Source: Fundidesulfovibrio magnetotacticus (GTDB lineage Bacteria > Desulfobacterota > Desulfovibrionia > Desulfovibrionales > Desulfovibrionaceae). From it: a stretch of 64,000 nucleotides of DNA. The notes beneath the pieces are model-generated. The model was not told the DNA's origin. It searched no databases and saw only the letters and a program-made list of their open reading frames with translations. Positions 18,697-27,117 of the stretch are shown piece after piece; position 1 is the stretch's first letter, and every line of letters starts with the position of its first letter. The position numbers and the translations under genes are program-made. The stretch covers positions 62,001-126,000 of the forward strand of contig NZ_BLTE01000012.1 of NCBI RefSeq assembly GCF_013019105.1, written 5' to 3'.

Positions 18697-19287
18697 GTGC
18701 TTGCGAAGATCCTCTGGCTTGGCCTGGCCTACCTGGCGGGGTCGTTCCCCTTCGGGCTGTTCATCGCCCAGGCGGCGCGCGGCATCGATCCGCGCACGGC
18801 GGGCAGCGGCAACATCGGGGCCACCAACGTGGCCAGACTCTGCGGCACGAAGCTCGGCGTGCTCACCCTGGCCTGCGACGCCCTCAAGGGTTTCGTGCCC
18901 GTGGCCGTGGCCTGGAAGCTGGGCGGCGGCTGGTACGCCTCGCTCACGGCCCTGGCCTGCGTGGGCGGGCACATGTTCCCGGTGTTTTTGCACTACAAGG
19001 GCGGCAAAGGCGTGGCCACGGCCATCGGGGCCGTGCTGGCCCTGTGCCCGTGGGCGGCGGTGGTCTCGGGGCTCTCCTGCGCGGCGCTCATCGCGGCCTC
19101 GGGCTTCGTCTCGGTGGGCTCGCTCTTCTTCGCCGCCAGCCTGCCCTTCACGGCGGCGTGGTTCGGCCCGTGGAGCATCGTGCCCTTCACCACGGCGATC
19201 GCCGCGCTCATCGTCTGGAAGCACAAGGACAACATCCGCAGGCTCCTGGCCCGCGAGGAAAAACCGTGGCGGAAAAAGGCAGGCTGA
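18697..19287 (+). CDS. plsY: Acyl-phosphate glycerol-3-phosphate acyltransferase
   Basis: Inner-membrane enzyme that transfers the acyl group from acyl-phosphate to glycerol-3-phosphate, the first step of phospholipid synthesis. It has 196 residues with about five membrane segments. Signature loops SGNIGATNV (37-45) and KGGKG (101-105) are intact. The start is GTG with AAGGAG before it. The C-terminus overlaps the start of the following glycosyltransferase gene by 22 bases, so the two are probably translated together. Confidence 0.96.
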   Translation: MLAKILWLGLAYLAGSFPFGLFIAQAARGIDPRTAGSGNIGATNVARLCGTKLGVLTLACDALKGFVPVAVAWKLGGGWYASLTALACVGGHMFPVFLHYKGGKGVATAIGAVLALCPWAAVVSGLSCAALIAASGFVSVGSLFFAASLPFTAAWFGPWSIVPFTTAIAALIVWKHKDNIRRLLAREEKPWRKKAG

Positions 19288-21671
19288 GTCGGCCCGGGCC
19301 CGGCCGCGCCGGGGTCTGCCTCCTGCTGATCGTGGGCGCGGCCTTGGTCTTGCGCCTGTACAACCTGGGCGTGCCCTCCCTGTGGATGGACGAGGTGCTC
19401 GTCCCGCAGAACGCCAGCCACCCTTGGCCCTACATCCTGGAGCTGACGCGGCGCATCGAGGTGCACCCGCCCACGTACTACGTCCTGATCAAGGGCATGC
19501 TGAGCCTCGGCGACGGCGATTTCGCCACGCGTCTGCCCTCGGCCCTGGCCGGGGTGCTGGGAGTGTGGCTCTCCTGGCGGCTGGGGCGCGAGCTTTTCGG
19601 TGAGGGCGCGGGGCTCTGGGCAGCGGCGCTCACGGCCCTGAACGTCCACCATCTGCTCCTCTCGCGCTTCGTGCGCCCCTACGCCTTGGCGGGCATGTTC
19701 TTCGCACTGGGCATGCTGGCGGCGCTGCGCCTCTCCCGCGAGGGGCGTCCGCGTCACGCGGCGCTCCTGGCCCTGGCCTGCGCGGCCATGGCCTCCCTGC
19801 AATACCTGTCCCTGGCTTCGGGCTTCGCCCTGCTGGGCTGGCTAGTCCTGGACCGCCTGCTCTGGCGCGGACGAACGGGCTGGGGCTCCATCGCCTCGTG
19901 CGCGGCCCTGCTGTGCGCGGTGTCGGCCCTGGAGTGGCGTTTTTTCCTGAGCTCCAGCGCCTGGGCCGGGGAATTTCTGGAGAAGAACCACGGCGGGGCC
20001 GAGGCCCTGGGTGTGCTCTGGACGGCCCTGGCGGCCAATCTTTTCCACGACGGCGTGCCGTGGCTCCAGGCGTTCCTGGGGCTGGCGGCCCTGGCCGGAC
20101 TGGGCCTGATGTGGCGCGAGCGGCCACGCGAGGCTTTGTTCGTCTCGACCGCGCTCTTCGGCCTGCCCCTGGCGCTTCTGGCGGCGGGCAAGGTCTGGAA
20201 CCTGTGGCCAAGGCACCTCTCGCCCGCCATCACGCCCCTGGCGCTCTGCCTGGGCTATCTCGTCTGTCGCGGGGCCTCCCGGCTCACGTCCCCCCCGCGT
20301 GGCGCGGCCCTGGCGGCCGGATTGGCCCTGGCGGGGCTCGCGGCGTGCCTGGGTCCGTTCCACTGGCGCTTCTACGAAGAGGAGAGCTACACCGACAAGG
20401 TGCTTTGCGACGGCTACAAAACCATGGCCCGGCGCACCCTGGCCGCCCTGGCCCCGGGCGACGCCCTGGTGGTGGGCAACGACTACCTGCGCAACGCCCT
20501 GGGCTGGTACGCCGCGCGCCTGCCCGGGCCGGACCTGCTGCACGCCCAGGACGTGGAGCCCGGGCGCGACGTCATGGTCCTGCGCGTGCTGGCCAACATG
20601 CACCTGGGCGGCCTGGCCCGGGACAGGGCGGACCTGGGGCGCCTGCTGGCCCCGGCGCGGGTGACGCCCCTGGCCGAGAACGTGCACCTCTACGAGAAGG
20701 TCCTCCCGCGCAAACCCTGGCTGGAGCTGGAGCCCGCCGGGGCGTTCGCCGCCGCGCCCATGGACCTCCTGGGCTTCCACGAGCGCGTGGCCGCCCTGAA
20801 GAACGCCGCCTACGCCCACGACTCCCTGGGCGGCTTCGCCATGCCCACGCGCAACAACGTGGAGGGCGCGGCGCAGTGGGAGTTCCGCGCGCCCCCGGGG
20901 GCAGGTTCCGGCGGCGCGGCGCTGTTCGTGGCCTACCGCAACACGGGGGCGGGCAACCACATGATCCTGGAGACGGCTTTCGACGGCGAGCCGCCCACGC
21001 TCCACCCCGTGTCCATGGGGCCGGACCCCGGCGGCGGCTACGCGACGCTGCTCGAGCGGGACGTCCCCTACGAGCTCCTGCGGGTGCGGGTGCGCATGGT
21101 CAGCGAGCCGCGCACGCCGCTCTTTCCCGGCCAGAACCTGGAGACCCTGCGCCTGGAGGGCGTGAGCGCCGCCTTCGTCCCCGCGGGGGAGGAGGAGCAT
21201 GCCCACGTGCGGCTGCGCGCGCTGCTCCGCGAGCGTGCCCTGGCGGTTCACCTGGGCGAGCGCTTCCTGGAGCGCGGCCTTCCGGGCCAGCGCCTGGGGC
21301 CGCTGCCTGAGGGCCTGGTGCGGCGCACCGAGCCGGAGTATCCCGGCTGGACGGTGCTCGCGCCCGGCCCCGGCCAGGCCTGCGCGACGCTCACGGCGGA
21401 GCTTCCGGCCGGCACGGGGCATGTCACGGCCTATCCGCGCGTGGGGGAAAGGTCCCTGGTGGCCATCTACCAGGTGGCCCCCGACGGATCGCGCCTGGAG
21501 CGCCTGCGCCTGGAGCGCCCGGGAGAGGGCATCACGCCTGTTTCGGCGCGCTATCCCCTGCGTCTCGATCCATCCCTGACCCGCGACGGAACCCTGCGCG
21601 TGGAGATCGTCCTTCAAGGGCCCCTGGCCCAGCTCTGGGTGCACGACGGAACTATTTTCCACGCCAGATGA
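19266..21671 (+). CDS. GT-C fold membrane glycosyltransferase (GT39/ArnT-like)
   Basis: An 801-residue protein that starts at GTG within the end of plsY, with GAGGA just upstream. The N-terminal half has about ten membrane segments. The acidic pair D42-E43 in LWMDEV, in the first periplasmic loop, is typical of polyprenyl-phosphate sugar-dependent GT-C enzymes such as PMT and ArnT. The C-terminal 350 residues are soluble and probably periplasmic, with several beta-rich segments of unknown type. It probably transfers a sugar from a lipid carrier to an envelope acceptor. Donor and acceptor are not predictable. Confidence 0.8.
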   Translation: MAEKGRLSRPGPGRAGVCLLLIVGAALVLRLYNLGVPSLWMDEVLVPQNASHPWPYILELTRRIEVHPPTYYVLIKGMLSLGDGDFATRLPSALAGVLGVWLSWRLGRELFGEGAGLWAAALTALNVHHLLLSRFVRPYALAGMFFALGMLAALRLSREGRPRHAALLALACAAMASLQYLSLASGFALLGWLVLDRLLWRGRTGWGSIASCAALLCAVSALEWRFFLSSSAWAGEFLEKNHGGAEALGVLWTALAANLFHDGVPWLQAFLGLAALAGLGLMWRERPREALFVSTALFGLPLALLAAGKVWNLWPRHLSPAITPLALCLGYLVCRGASRLTSPPRGAALAAGLALAGLAACLGPFHWRFYEEESYTDKVLCDGYKTMARRTLAALAPGDALVVGNDYLRNALGWYAARLPGPDLLHAQDVEPGRDVMVLRVLANMHLGGLARDRADLGRLLAPARVTPLAENVHLYEKVLPRKPWLELEPAGAFAAAPMDLLGFHERVAALKNAAYAHDSLGGFAMPTRNNVEGAAQWEFRAPPGAGSGGAALFVAYRNTGAGNHMILETAFDGEPPTLHPVSMGPDPGGGYATLLERDVPYELLRVRVRMVSEPRTPLFPGQNLETLRLEGVSAAFVPAGEEEHAHVRLRALLRERALAVHLGERFLERGLPGQRLGPLPEGLVRRTEPEYPGWTVLAPGPGQACATLTAELPAGTGHVTAYPRVGERSLVAIYQVAPDGSRLERLRLERPGEGITPVSARYPLRLDPSLTRDGTLRVEIVLQGPLAQLWVHDGTIFHAR

Positions 21672-21702
21672 GGGGGTTGCGCGCAGGCGCTCCTCTTTCG
21701 GT

Positions 21703-21731
21703 TTGACACTCCACCAGCCCGGGAATATTTT
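21703..21731 (+). promoter_or_regulatory. Promoter of the nrdGD operon
   Basis: A perfect TTGACA at 21703-21708, 17 bases, then TATTTT at 21726-21731. Transcription would begin near 21738, a few bases before the first helix of the cobalamin riboswitch. The position relative to the riboswitch strongly supports the call. Confidence 0.7.
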
Positions 21732-21742
21732 CCCCACCGACG

Positions 21743-21882
21743 CCCTGGAAAACGGAAGACGGTGCGAATCCGTCGCAGGCGCGCTGCTGTGACCGGCACG
21801 ATACCGGGCGGTAAGCCACTGGGAGACGCTCCCGGGAAGGCCCCGCGCACCACCCGGCCGGAAGCCAGAAGACGTTCCAGGG
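21743..21882 (+). promoter_or_regulatory. Cobalamin (adenosylcobalamin) riboswitch
   Basis: Leader RNA element upstream of nrdG. The closing helix P1 is perfect: CCCTGGAA at 21743-21750 pairs with TTCCAGGG at 21875-21882. Inside are the conserved parts of the class in order: GGTGCGAATCC near 21761, GCTGCTGTGA near 21784, the GCCACTG box at 21814-21820, GGGAAGG at 21834-21840 and the B12 box GAAGCCAGAAGAC at 21861-21873. The family binds adenosylcobalamin and usually lowers expression when the ligand is abundant. Control of a B12-independent ribonucleotide reductase fits organisms that also own a B12-dependent one. Confidence 0.93.
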
Positions 21883-22117
21883 ATGCGATGGCCTCGCCCC
21901 GCGCACGGGCGGCGGGCTGCCGGACTTCGGCCGCCGTGAAGGCGTCCGCCCACCACCCTTCGGCTTCCCGACGTTGCGTTTTGCCTGTTTTTGAAAAGGC
22001 GCGGCCTTTCGAGGTGTTGCGATTGCATATCGGCAACACTTGAGAATGATGCACCTTTTTTTACTTCATGGGGCTTGCCGATTCTGCTACGAGCACCTTT
22101 GAATTTTTGAGACGAGA
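21883..22117 (+). other. Long untranslated leader between riboswitch and nrdG
   Basis: About 235 bases lie between the riboswitch and the nrdG start. No clear gene is present. A hairpin with 7-bp perfect arms (GTGTTGC at 22014-22020, GCAACAC at 22033-22039) and an 8-T run at about 22053-22060 lie in it, but the T-run is too far from the stem for a standard terminator. This may be the expression platform, acting by antitermination or by an extended structure, but no simple terminator or sequestered ribosome-binding site is seen. Confidence 0.45.
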
Positions 22118-22909
22118 ATGGAACACCACGCACGCCACGCCACCGCCACGCCCCTGCCCCGCATCCGGGCCGTCACGCCCCTGTCGCTGTGCGACTGGCC
22201 GGGCCGCAGCGCCGCCGTCCTCTACCTGGGCGGGTGCAACCTGCGCTGCCCCACCTGCCACAACGCCTCGCTGGCCTTCACGCCCAGCCGCCATCCCGCC
22301 CTGGACGCTTCCGCAGTCCTCAAGGGCCTGGCCGCACGGGCGCGCTGGCTCGACGGCGTGGTGGTCTGCGGGGGCGAGCCCACCCTCGATCCCGGGCTCT
22401 TCCCGCTGGTGCAGGCCCTCGACGCCCTTGGGCCGCCCGTGAAGGTGGACACCAACGGCATGGCCCCGGACGTGGTGGAGCGGCTCTTCGAGGCGTGCCC
22501 GCGCACGTGTTTCGCCGTGGACGTGAAAGGCCCCTGGGAGAAATACCCCGTCCTCACGGGCGGGGCGGCCTCCCCGGAGGCGGCCCGCGAGCGGCTGGAG
22601 GCGGTTTTCGCCCTGGCCGCGCGGGATCCCGCCCGCTTCCGTTTCCGCATCACCCTCGTGCCGGAGCTCACGCCGGATGACGTGAGCGCAGCCAGACGGC
22701 AACTGCCCCCGTGCTTCACCCTGAACGAACAAACCTACCTGCCCCCGCCGGCCGGGAAGGAGACCGCACATGCCCTTGCAGATCCAGAAGCGCGACGGCT
22801 GCCTGGAAACCTGGTCCCTGGAGCGCATCGCCCAGGCCATCCTGAAAGCCCTCAAGGCCAGCGGCGTGCAGGACCCGCTGCTCTCCAAGCGCCTGGCGCG
22901 CAAGGTTGA
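22118..22909 (+). CDS. nrdG: Anaerobic ribonucleotide reductase activating enzyme
   Basis: Radical SAM activase that installs the glycyl radical on NrdD. The Cx3Cx2C motif is C40, C44, C47 (CNLRCPTC), with VCGGEPTL as the SAM-binding glycine segment near 88 and DVKGPW near 140. The function is supported by the adjacent nrdD. The frame runs on to 22909, overlapping nrdD by 140 bases. The last 46 residues are Arg/Ala/Pro-rich and read the nrdD start region in another frame, so they look non-native, and the functional protein probably ends near residue 215-220. A lost stop or a frameshift late in the gene is possible. Confidence 0.9.
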   Translation: MEHHARHATATPLPRIRAVTPLSLCDWPGRSAAVLYLGGCNLRCPTCHNASLAFTPSRHPALDASAVLKGLAARARWLDGVVVCGGEPTLDPGLFPLVQALDALGPPVKVDTNGMAPDVVERLFEACPRTCFAVDVKGPWEKYPVLTGGAASPEAARERLEAVFALAARDPARFRFRITLVPELTPDDVSAARRQLPPCFTLNEQTYLPPPAGKETAHALADPEARRLPGNLVPGAHRPGHPESPQGQRRAGPAALQAPGAQG

Positions 22910-24848
22910 GGAAAAGCTCGCCGACGTGGACGTGCCCCGCCAGGAGCACGTCCAGGACACCGTTGAACGCGTGCTCATGGAGTCGCGCCTGTTCGACGTG
23001 GCCAAACGCTTCATCATCTACCGCGAGAAGCGCCGCACCCTGCGCGAGCAGAAGGCGGCCTTCCTGGACATCGCCGACACCATCGACACCTACCTCTCCA
23101 AGGCCGACTGGCGCGTCTCCGAGAACGCCAACATGTCCCACAGCTTCCAGGGCCTGATGCTCCACCTCTCGGGCACCGTGCAGGCCCGCTACGCCCTGGA
23201 GAAATACCCCGAGGAAGTGCGCGCCGCCCACGACCACGGCTATTTCCACATCCACGATCTCTCCTTCGGCCTGGCCGGCTACTGCGCGGGCTGGAGCCTG
23301 CGCGACCTGCTCCTGGAGGGCTTCAACCTGGAAGGGCGCTCGTCCGCCGGTCCGGCCAAGCACTTCGACTCGGCCCTGGGCCAGATGGTCAACTTCCTGG
23401 GCACGCTCCAGAACGAGTGGGCCGGGGCGCAGGCCTTCAACAACGTGGACACCTACCTGGCCCCCTTTATCCGCCACGACGGGCTCAACTACCAGCAGGT
23501 GCGCCAGGCCGTGCAGAAGTTCGTCTTCAACCTGAACACCACCTCGCGCTGGGGCGGCCAGACCCCCTTCACCAACCTGAGCTTCGACCTCACGCCCCCC
23601 AAGCACATCGCCAAGGAGGCGGCCATCGTGGGCGGGGCCTTCCAGGACGCCGCCTACGGCGACTTCCAGGCCGAGATGGACATGTTCAACAAGGCCTTCC
23701 TGGAAGTGATGAGCGAGGGCGACTACTACGGCCAGATCTTCTCCTTCCCCATCCCCACCTACAACGTCACGGAAGACTTCCCCTGGGATTCCGAGATCGG
23801 GGCCCTGCTTCTGGACCTTACCGCCCGTTACGGCGCGCCCTACTTCCAGAACTTCATCAACTCCGACCTCTCGCCCGAGGACGTGCGCTCCATGTGCTGC
23901 CGCCTGCAGATGGACCTGCGCGAGCTGCGCAACAAGGTGGGCGGGCTCTTCGGCGCGGGCGACCTGACCGGCTCCATCGGCGTGGTGACGCTCAACCTGC
24001 CCAAGCTGGCCTATCTGGCCCAGGGCGAGGAGGACTTCCTGGACCTGGTGGCCGAGTACGCCGCCCTGGCCAAGGACGCCCTGGAGTTCAAGCGCAAGCT
24101 CATCCAGGAGCAGCTGGACCGGGGCATGTTCCCCTATTCGGGGCGCTACCTGAAGAACGGCTACAAGGGCCACTTCTCCACCATCGGGCTGGTGGGCGGG
24201 CACGAGGCCTGCCTGAACATCCTGGGCAAGGGCATCGAGACCGACGCGGGCGTGCGCCTGATGACGCGCGTGCTGAACCACCTGCGCGAGATCACCAGCC
24301 GCTTCCAGGAGGAGACGGGCCACCTCTACAACCTGGAGGCCACGCCCGCCGAGGGCACCAGCTACCGCCTGGCCAAGATCGACAAGAACCTCTACGCCGA
24401 CATCAAGGCCTCGGGCAACGGCACGCCGTACTATACCAACTCCACCAACCTGCCCGTGGGGCTGTGCGAGGACGTGATCGCGGCCCTGGAGCACCAGAAC
24501 AAGCTGCAGCCGCTCTACACGGGCGGCACGGTGTTCCACACGTTCCTGGGCGAGGCCGTGGCGGACCCGGAGGCCCTGAAGAGCTTCATCATCAAGGCCT
24601 TCCGCATGACGAAGATCCCGTATCTCTCCATCACGCCCACGTTCAGCGTGTGCAAGGAGCACGGCTACATGTCCGGCGAGCACTTCGAGTGCCCCACCTG
24701 CGGTTGCGACGCGGAAGTGTTCACGCGCATCGTGGGCTACTACAGGCCCGTCTCGCGCTGGAACAAAGGCAAAAAGGCCGAATACGGCGACCGCGTCACC
24801 TACGGCATGGACATGGGTATGTGCGGGTGCGAGCCGGGGCAGTTGTAG
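22770..24848 (+). CDS. nrdD: Anaerobic ribonucleoside-triphosphate reductase
   Basis: Class III, oxygen-sensitive glycyl radical reductase, 692 residues. An ATP-cone allosteric domain occupies about residues 4-95. The catalytic barrel follows, with FNLNTTSRWGGQTPFTN near 255. Near the C-terminus a zinc site (ECPTCGC plus a final CGC) surrounds the glycyl radical segment RIVGYYRP, in which G656 is the expected radical glycine. The start has a strong ribosome-binding site (GGAAGGAG). It lies inside the open frame of nrdG, so the two are coupled. Expression is expected to fall when adenosylcobalamin is high, through the upstream riboswitch. Confidence 0.96.
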   Translation: MPLQIQKRDGCLETWSLERIAQAILKALKASGVQDPLLSKRLARKVEEKLADVDVPRQEHVQDTVERVLMESRLFDVAKRFIIYREKRRTLREQKAAFLDIADTIDTYLSKADWRVSENANMSHSFQGLMLHLSGTVQARYALEKYPEEVRAAHDHGYFHIHDLSFGLAGYCAGWSLRDLLLEGFNLEGRSSAGPAKHFDSALGQMVNFLGTLQNEWAGAQAFNNVDTYLAPFIRHDGLNYQQVRQAVQKFVFNLNTTSRWGGQTPFTNLSFDLTPPKHIAKEAAIVGGAFQDAAYGDFQAEMDMFNKAFLEVMSEGDYYGQIFSFPIPTYNVTEDFPWDSEIGALLLDLTARYGAPYFQNFINSDLSPEDVRSMCCRLQMDLRELRNKVGGLFGAGDLTGSIGVVTLNLPKLAYLAQGEEDFLDLVAEYAALAKDALEFKRKLIQEQLDRGMFPYSGRYLKNGYKGHFSTIGLVGGHEACLNILGKGIETDAGVRLMTRVLNHLREITSRFQEETGHLYNLEATPAEGTSYRLAKIDKNLYADIKASGNGTPYYTNSTNLPVGLCEDVIAALEHQNKLQPLYTGGTVFHTFLGEAVADPEALKSFIIKAFRMTKIPYLSITPTFSVCKEHGYMSGEHFECPTCGCDAEVFTRIVGYYRPVSRWNKGKKAEYGDRVTYGMDMGMCGCEPGQL

Positions 24849-24869
24849 GGCTATAAAGGTTGAATGGAG

Positions 24870-24893
24870 CGGGCGGCGAAAGCCGCCCTTTTT
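24870..24893 (+). terminator. Intrinsic terminator of nrdGD
   Basis: GGGCGGC (24871-24877), loop GAAA, GCCGCCC (24882-24888), then TTTTT. This is a perfect 7-bp GC stem with a stable GNRA-type tetraloop, 21 bases after the nrdD stop. Confidence 0.92.
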
Positions 24894-24984
24894 CTAGCCA
24901 ATAGTTTTGCTCCATAACTTTTCGGTGTGATTGAAGGTTTTGGGCGGGCATCCTCTTGGGATTCCCTTGCAATTGGAGGACCCC

Positions 24985-26655
24985 ATGAATTTGGTCGAAT
25001 TTGAGCTAAAAAATTATAGGAACATTACTTCTGCGGCCAAAATCAAGGTAATGCAGTACAGTGTGATTATTGGCAAAAACAATGAAGGGAAATCAAATTT
25101 GTTACGAGCACTTGATTGTGCAATGAATTTATTGCTGGCAACAGATGTGAGGCGGGAGCGAGAACGACAAAATGGTTCGACTCAATATAAGTTTAGATCA
25201 GATTTTCCAGTAGGAGGGCATGCGGGAAAAGAAAGAGTTACACAATTTGTTCTCAAATTTTCTCTAGATGAAGTTGACAGGAAGGACTTCAAGAAAGCTG
25301 TTCGGAGTCAAATCAATTCAGAACTTTCTATACGAATAACAATAGGAATTGATGAGGTTCCGAATATTCAATTTATTAAAAAAGGGCCTGGGGCTGCTAC
25401 ATTGGCTCAAAAGTCAGGAGATATAGTAAAGTTTTTGTCTAATAAGATTCAGACGCAGTATATTGGCGCGATTCGAACCTCAGAGCAGTCTGTTAGCATA
25501 GTTAAGGACATGGTTGACAATGTTCTTTATCCATTGATGCGCAAGCCGGAGTATAGGGCGGCAATTACGACTTTGAAAGAGCTGCAACAGCCAGTTTTGA
25601 ATAAGTTGTCAGAGGATGTTTGTGAAGTTCTGCAAACTTTTGTGCCGACAATTGTTGGTGTGGATATCTTGTCGCCATTTGCTAGCAGGGTTAGAAATTT
25701 TGGATGTAAAATTGAAATCGATGATGGAAAGAAGACGCCACTTGAACAAAAGGGGGATGGGATACAAAGCCTGGTATCTCTGAGCCTTCTTCGCCACCAG
25801 GATAAATTTCCGGGTGTCTCATTGGTTGCAATTGAGGAGCCCGAGGCCCACTTGCACCAAGGGGCAATACATAATATTCGAGAAGTACTAATGGAAATTT
25901 CGAGAGAAAACCAGGTTGTAATATCGACACATAATCCATGCTTTGTTAATAGGGAGCAGATAGACTCGTGTGTGATTGTTGAGGCGGGAAGGCCTAAGAA
26001 CGCGAGTAGCATTGATGAAATTCGTCATCTCCTGGGGATAACTATTTCTGATTCTCTTGTGGCATCCGATAATATCATCATAGTAGAGGGTGAGGATGAC
26101 GTGATTGCGCTTCAGGCGATTTTGTCTTGGAAAAGCACAAAAATACAAAAACTTCTTGAGCGAGGAGCGATATCTTTTATTTCTGCGCATGGAGCTTCAA
26201 AAATTCCGACAGTTGCTTCATTTTATAGAAACTTTCTATGTAAGATTATTTGTGTTGTCGATGACGATGATGAGGGTAGGCGAGCCATCAAAGACGTTGC
26301 CGACAGAAATATCGTTCCAGGAAAGGACTTGTTTAAATTGACATGCAATGGGATGGTTAATAGCGAGCTTGAAGATGCCTTTCGAAAGGATGTCTATTGC
26401 GAATATATCAAGCAAGGATACGGTGTCGATTTGAAGGTCATGTCAAAATTCTTTAACGGCAACATGAAGAAGTGGAGCGATAGGGTTAAAGAAGCGTTTG
26501 AGCGCAGCGGGAAATTGTTTGATGGCCCAACTGAGGCGAGGATTAAGTGTGATGTGGCAAAGATTGTGAAGGATAATCCAGGCGATATTGTGGTTTTAGA
26601 GAAGTGTTCAGTTATCGATGTGTTGGCTGAGCATATTGAGAATGAGATTTTGTAG
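24985..26655 (+). CDS. OLD-family ATPase/Toprim endonuclease
   Basis: A 556-residue protein with an N-terminal SMC/RecF-like ATPase and a C-terminal Toprim nuclease. The start is the ATG at 24985 after GGAGG. Walker A is GKNNEGKS at 30-37, Walker B is VAIEEPEAHL at 281-290, and the switch histidine is in STHNP near 314-318. Toprim residues are E368 (IVEGEDD) and D426/D428 (VVDDDDEG). The family includes P2 phage Old and the GajA nuclease of Gabija. No UvrD-like GajB is next to it, so it fits class 1 (solitary) OLD. The gene is strikingly AT-rich against its neighbours, a sign of transfer. A role in defence against phage or foreign DNA is inferred. Confidence 0.88.
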   Translation: MNLVEFELKNYRNITSAAKIKVMQYSVIIGKNNEGKSNLLRALDCAMNLLLATDVRRERERQNGSTQYKFRSDFPVGGHAGKERVTQFVLKFSLDEVDRKDFKKAVRSQINSELSIRITIGIDEVPNIQFIKKGPGAATLAQKSGDIVKFLSNKIQTQYIGAIRTSEQSVSIVKDMVDNVLYPLMRKPEYRAAITTLKELQQPVLNKLSEDVCEVLQTFVPTIVGVDILSPFASRVRNFGCKIEIDDGKKTPLEQKGDGIQSLVSLSLLRHQDKFPGVSLVAIEEPEAHLHQGAIHNIREVLMEISRENQVVISTHNPCFVNREQIDSCVIVEAGRPKNASSIDEIRHLLGITISDSLVASDNIIIVEGEDDVIALQAILSWKSTKIQKLLERGAISFISAHGASKIPTVASFYRNFLCKIICVVDDDDEGRRAIKDVADRNIVPGKDLFKLTCNGMVNSELEDAFRKDVYCEYIKQGYGVDLKVMSKFFNGNMKKWSDRVKEAFERSGKLFDGPTEARIKCDVAKIVKDNPGDIVVLEKCSVIDVLAEHIENEIL

Positions 26656-26785
26656 CTATGTTCCGCGCCGCCCTTTCCCGCTCCCCCTTGATCTCCCCAT
26701 ACAACCCGTCCGGGGCCACGTCCTCGCCGCCGGGCCAGCACACGGTGCCCGTGGCGGCATCCTTGTAGAAAGTACCCTCCCGCAA
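26656..26785 (-). pseudogene. Remnant of a DUF2442-like gene
   Basis: On the minus strand an open stretch starts after an in-frame stop at 26786-26788 and has no start-codon context of its own. It reads LREGTFYKD, then TGTVCWPGGEDVAPDGLY, which matches the C-terminal V-WPNG-D-P-LY pattern of DUF2442 proteins, followed by a basic tail. The N-terminal two thirds of such a protein are missing. GC content switches abruptly at 26656, where the OLD gene ends. DUF2442 genes often pair with DUF4160-type partners in toxin-antitoxin-like units; no partner is seen. Confidence 0.55.
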
Positions 26786-26804
26786 TCACTCGTACCCGTC
26801 CCCC

Positions 26805-26833
26805 TTGCCAACCTGCCTCCCGCAGGTTATATC
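26805..26833 (+). promoter_or_regulatory. Promoter of the chpS/chpB-like operon
   Basis: TTGCCA (26805-26810), 17 bases, TATATC (26828-26833). The -10 overlaps the inverted repeat described next, as expected for a self-repressed toxin-antitoxin promoter. Confidence 0.55.
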
Positions 26834-26843
26834 AAAGTATAAC
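26826..26843 (+). promoter_or_regulatory. Inverted repeat, likely autoregulatory operator
   Basis: GTTATA (26826-26831) and TATAAC (26838-26843) form perfect arms six bases apart, lying over the -10 and start region and ending 16 bases before the antitoxin ATG. AbrB-fold antitoxins bind such palindromes, so this is the probable operator. Confidence 0.55.
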
Positions 26844-26859
26844 TTTCGGAGGGCGTCCC

Positions 26860-27117
26860 ATGCACACAACAACCCTGCGCAAAGTCGGCGGTTCCGTCAT
26901 GCTGGCCGTTCCGCCCGCCATTCTGGACCTGCTGCACCTGCAAGCCGGGGCCACCGTGGGCCTTGCCGTGGACAACGGCCGCCTTGTGGTCGAGCCCGCG
27001 CCGCGTCCGCGCTACACCCTGGACGAACTGCTCGCCCAGTGCGACGCGTCGGCGGCCCCGAGCGACGAGGACCAGGAGTGGCTCGACAGCAAACCCGTCG
27101 GCAACGAGTTGCTCTGA
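26860..27117 (+). CDS. chpS: ChpS/MazE-type antitoxin
   Basis: An 85-residue antitoxin. The first 50 residues form an AbrB/MazE DNA-binding fold (LRKVGGSVMLAVPP, then LQAGATVGLAVDNGRL). The C-terminal tail with YTLDELLAQCD closely matches ChpS of E. coli and would wrap the toxin. GGAGGG lies before the ATG. The stop TGA shares its last base with the ATG of the toxin, so the two are coupled. It probably represses its own promoter, alone or with the toxin. Confidence 0.88.
   Translation: MHTTTLRKVGGSVMLAVPPAILDLLHLQAGATVGLAVDNGRLVVEPAPRPRYTLDELLAQCDASAAPSDEDQEWLDSKPVGNELL

Noticed and set aside
16623-19265. Very long open frame leading into the membrane glycosyltransferase
   Set aside because: It runs antiphase through the RNase and plsY genes with Arg/Gly/Pro-rich nonsense; only the part from the GTG at 19266 is protein-like.
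22014-22040. NrdR box upstream of nrdG
   Set aside because: The AT-containing segment inside the hairpin does not match the paired NrdR consensus and occurs once only.
22014-22060. Riboswitch terminator before nrdG
   Set aside because: The hairpin is real, but the T-run begins about 14 bases after the stem, so it is not a standard intrinsic terminator.
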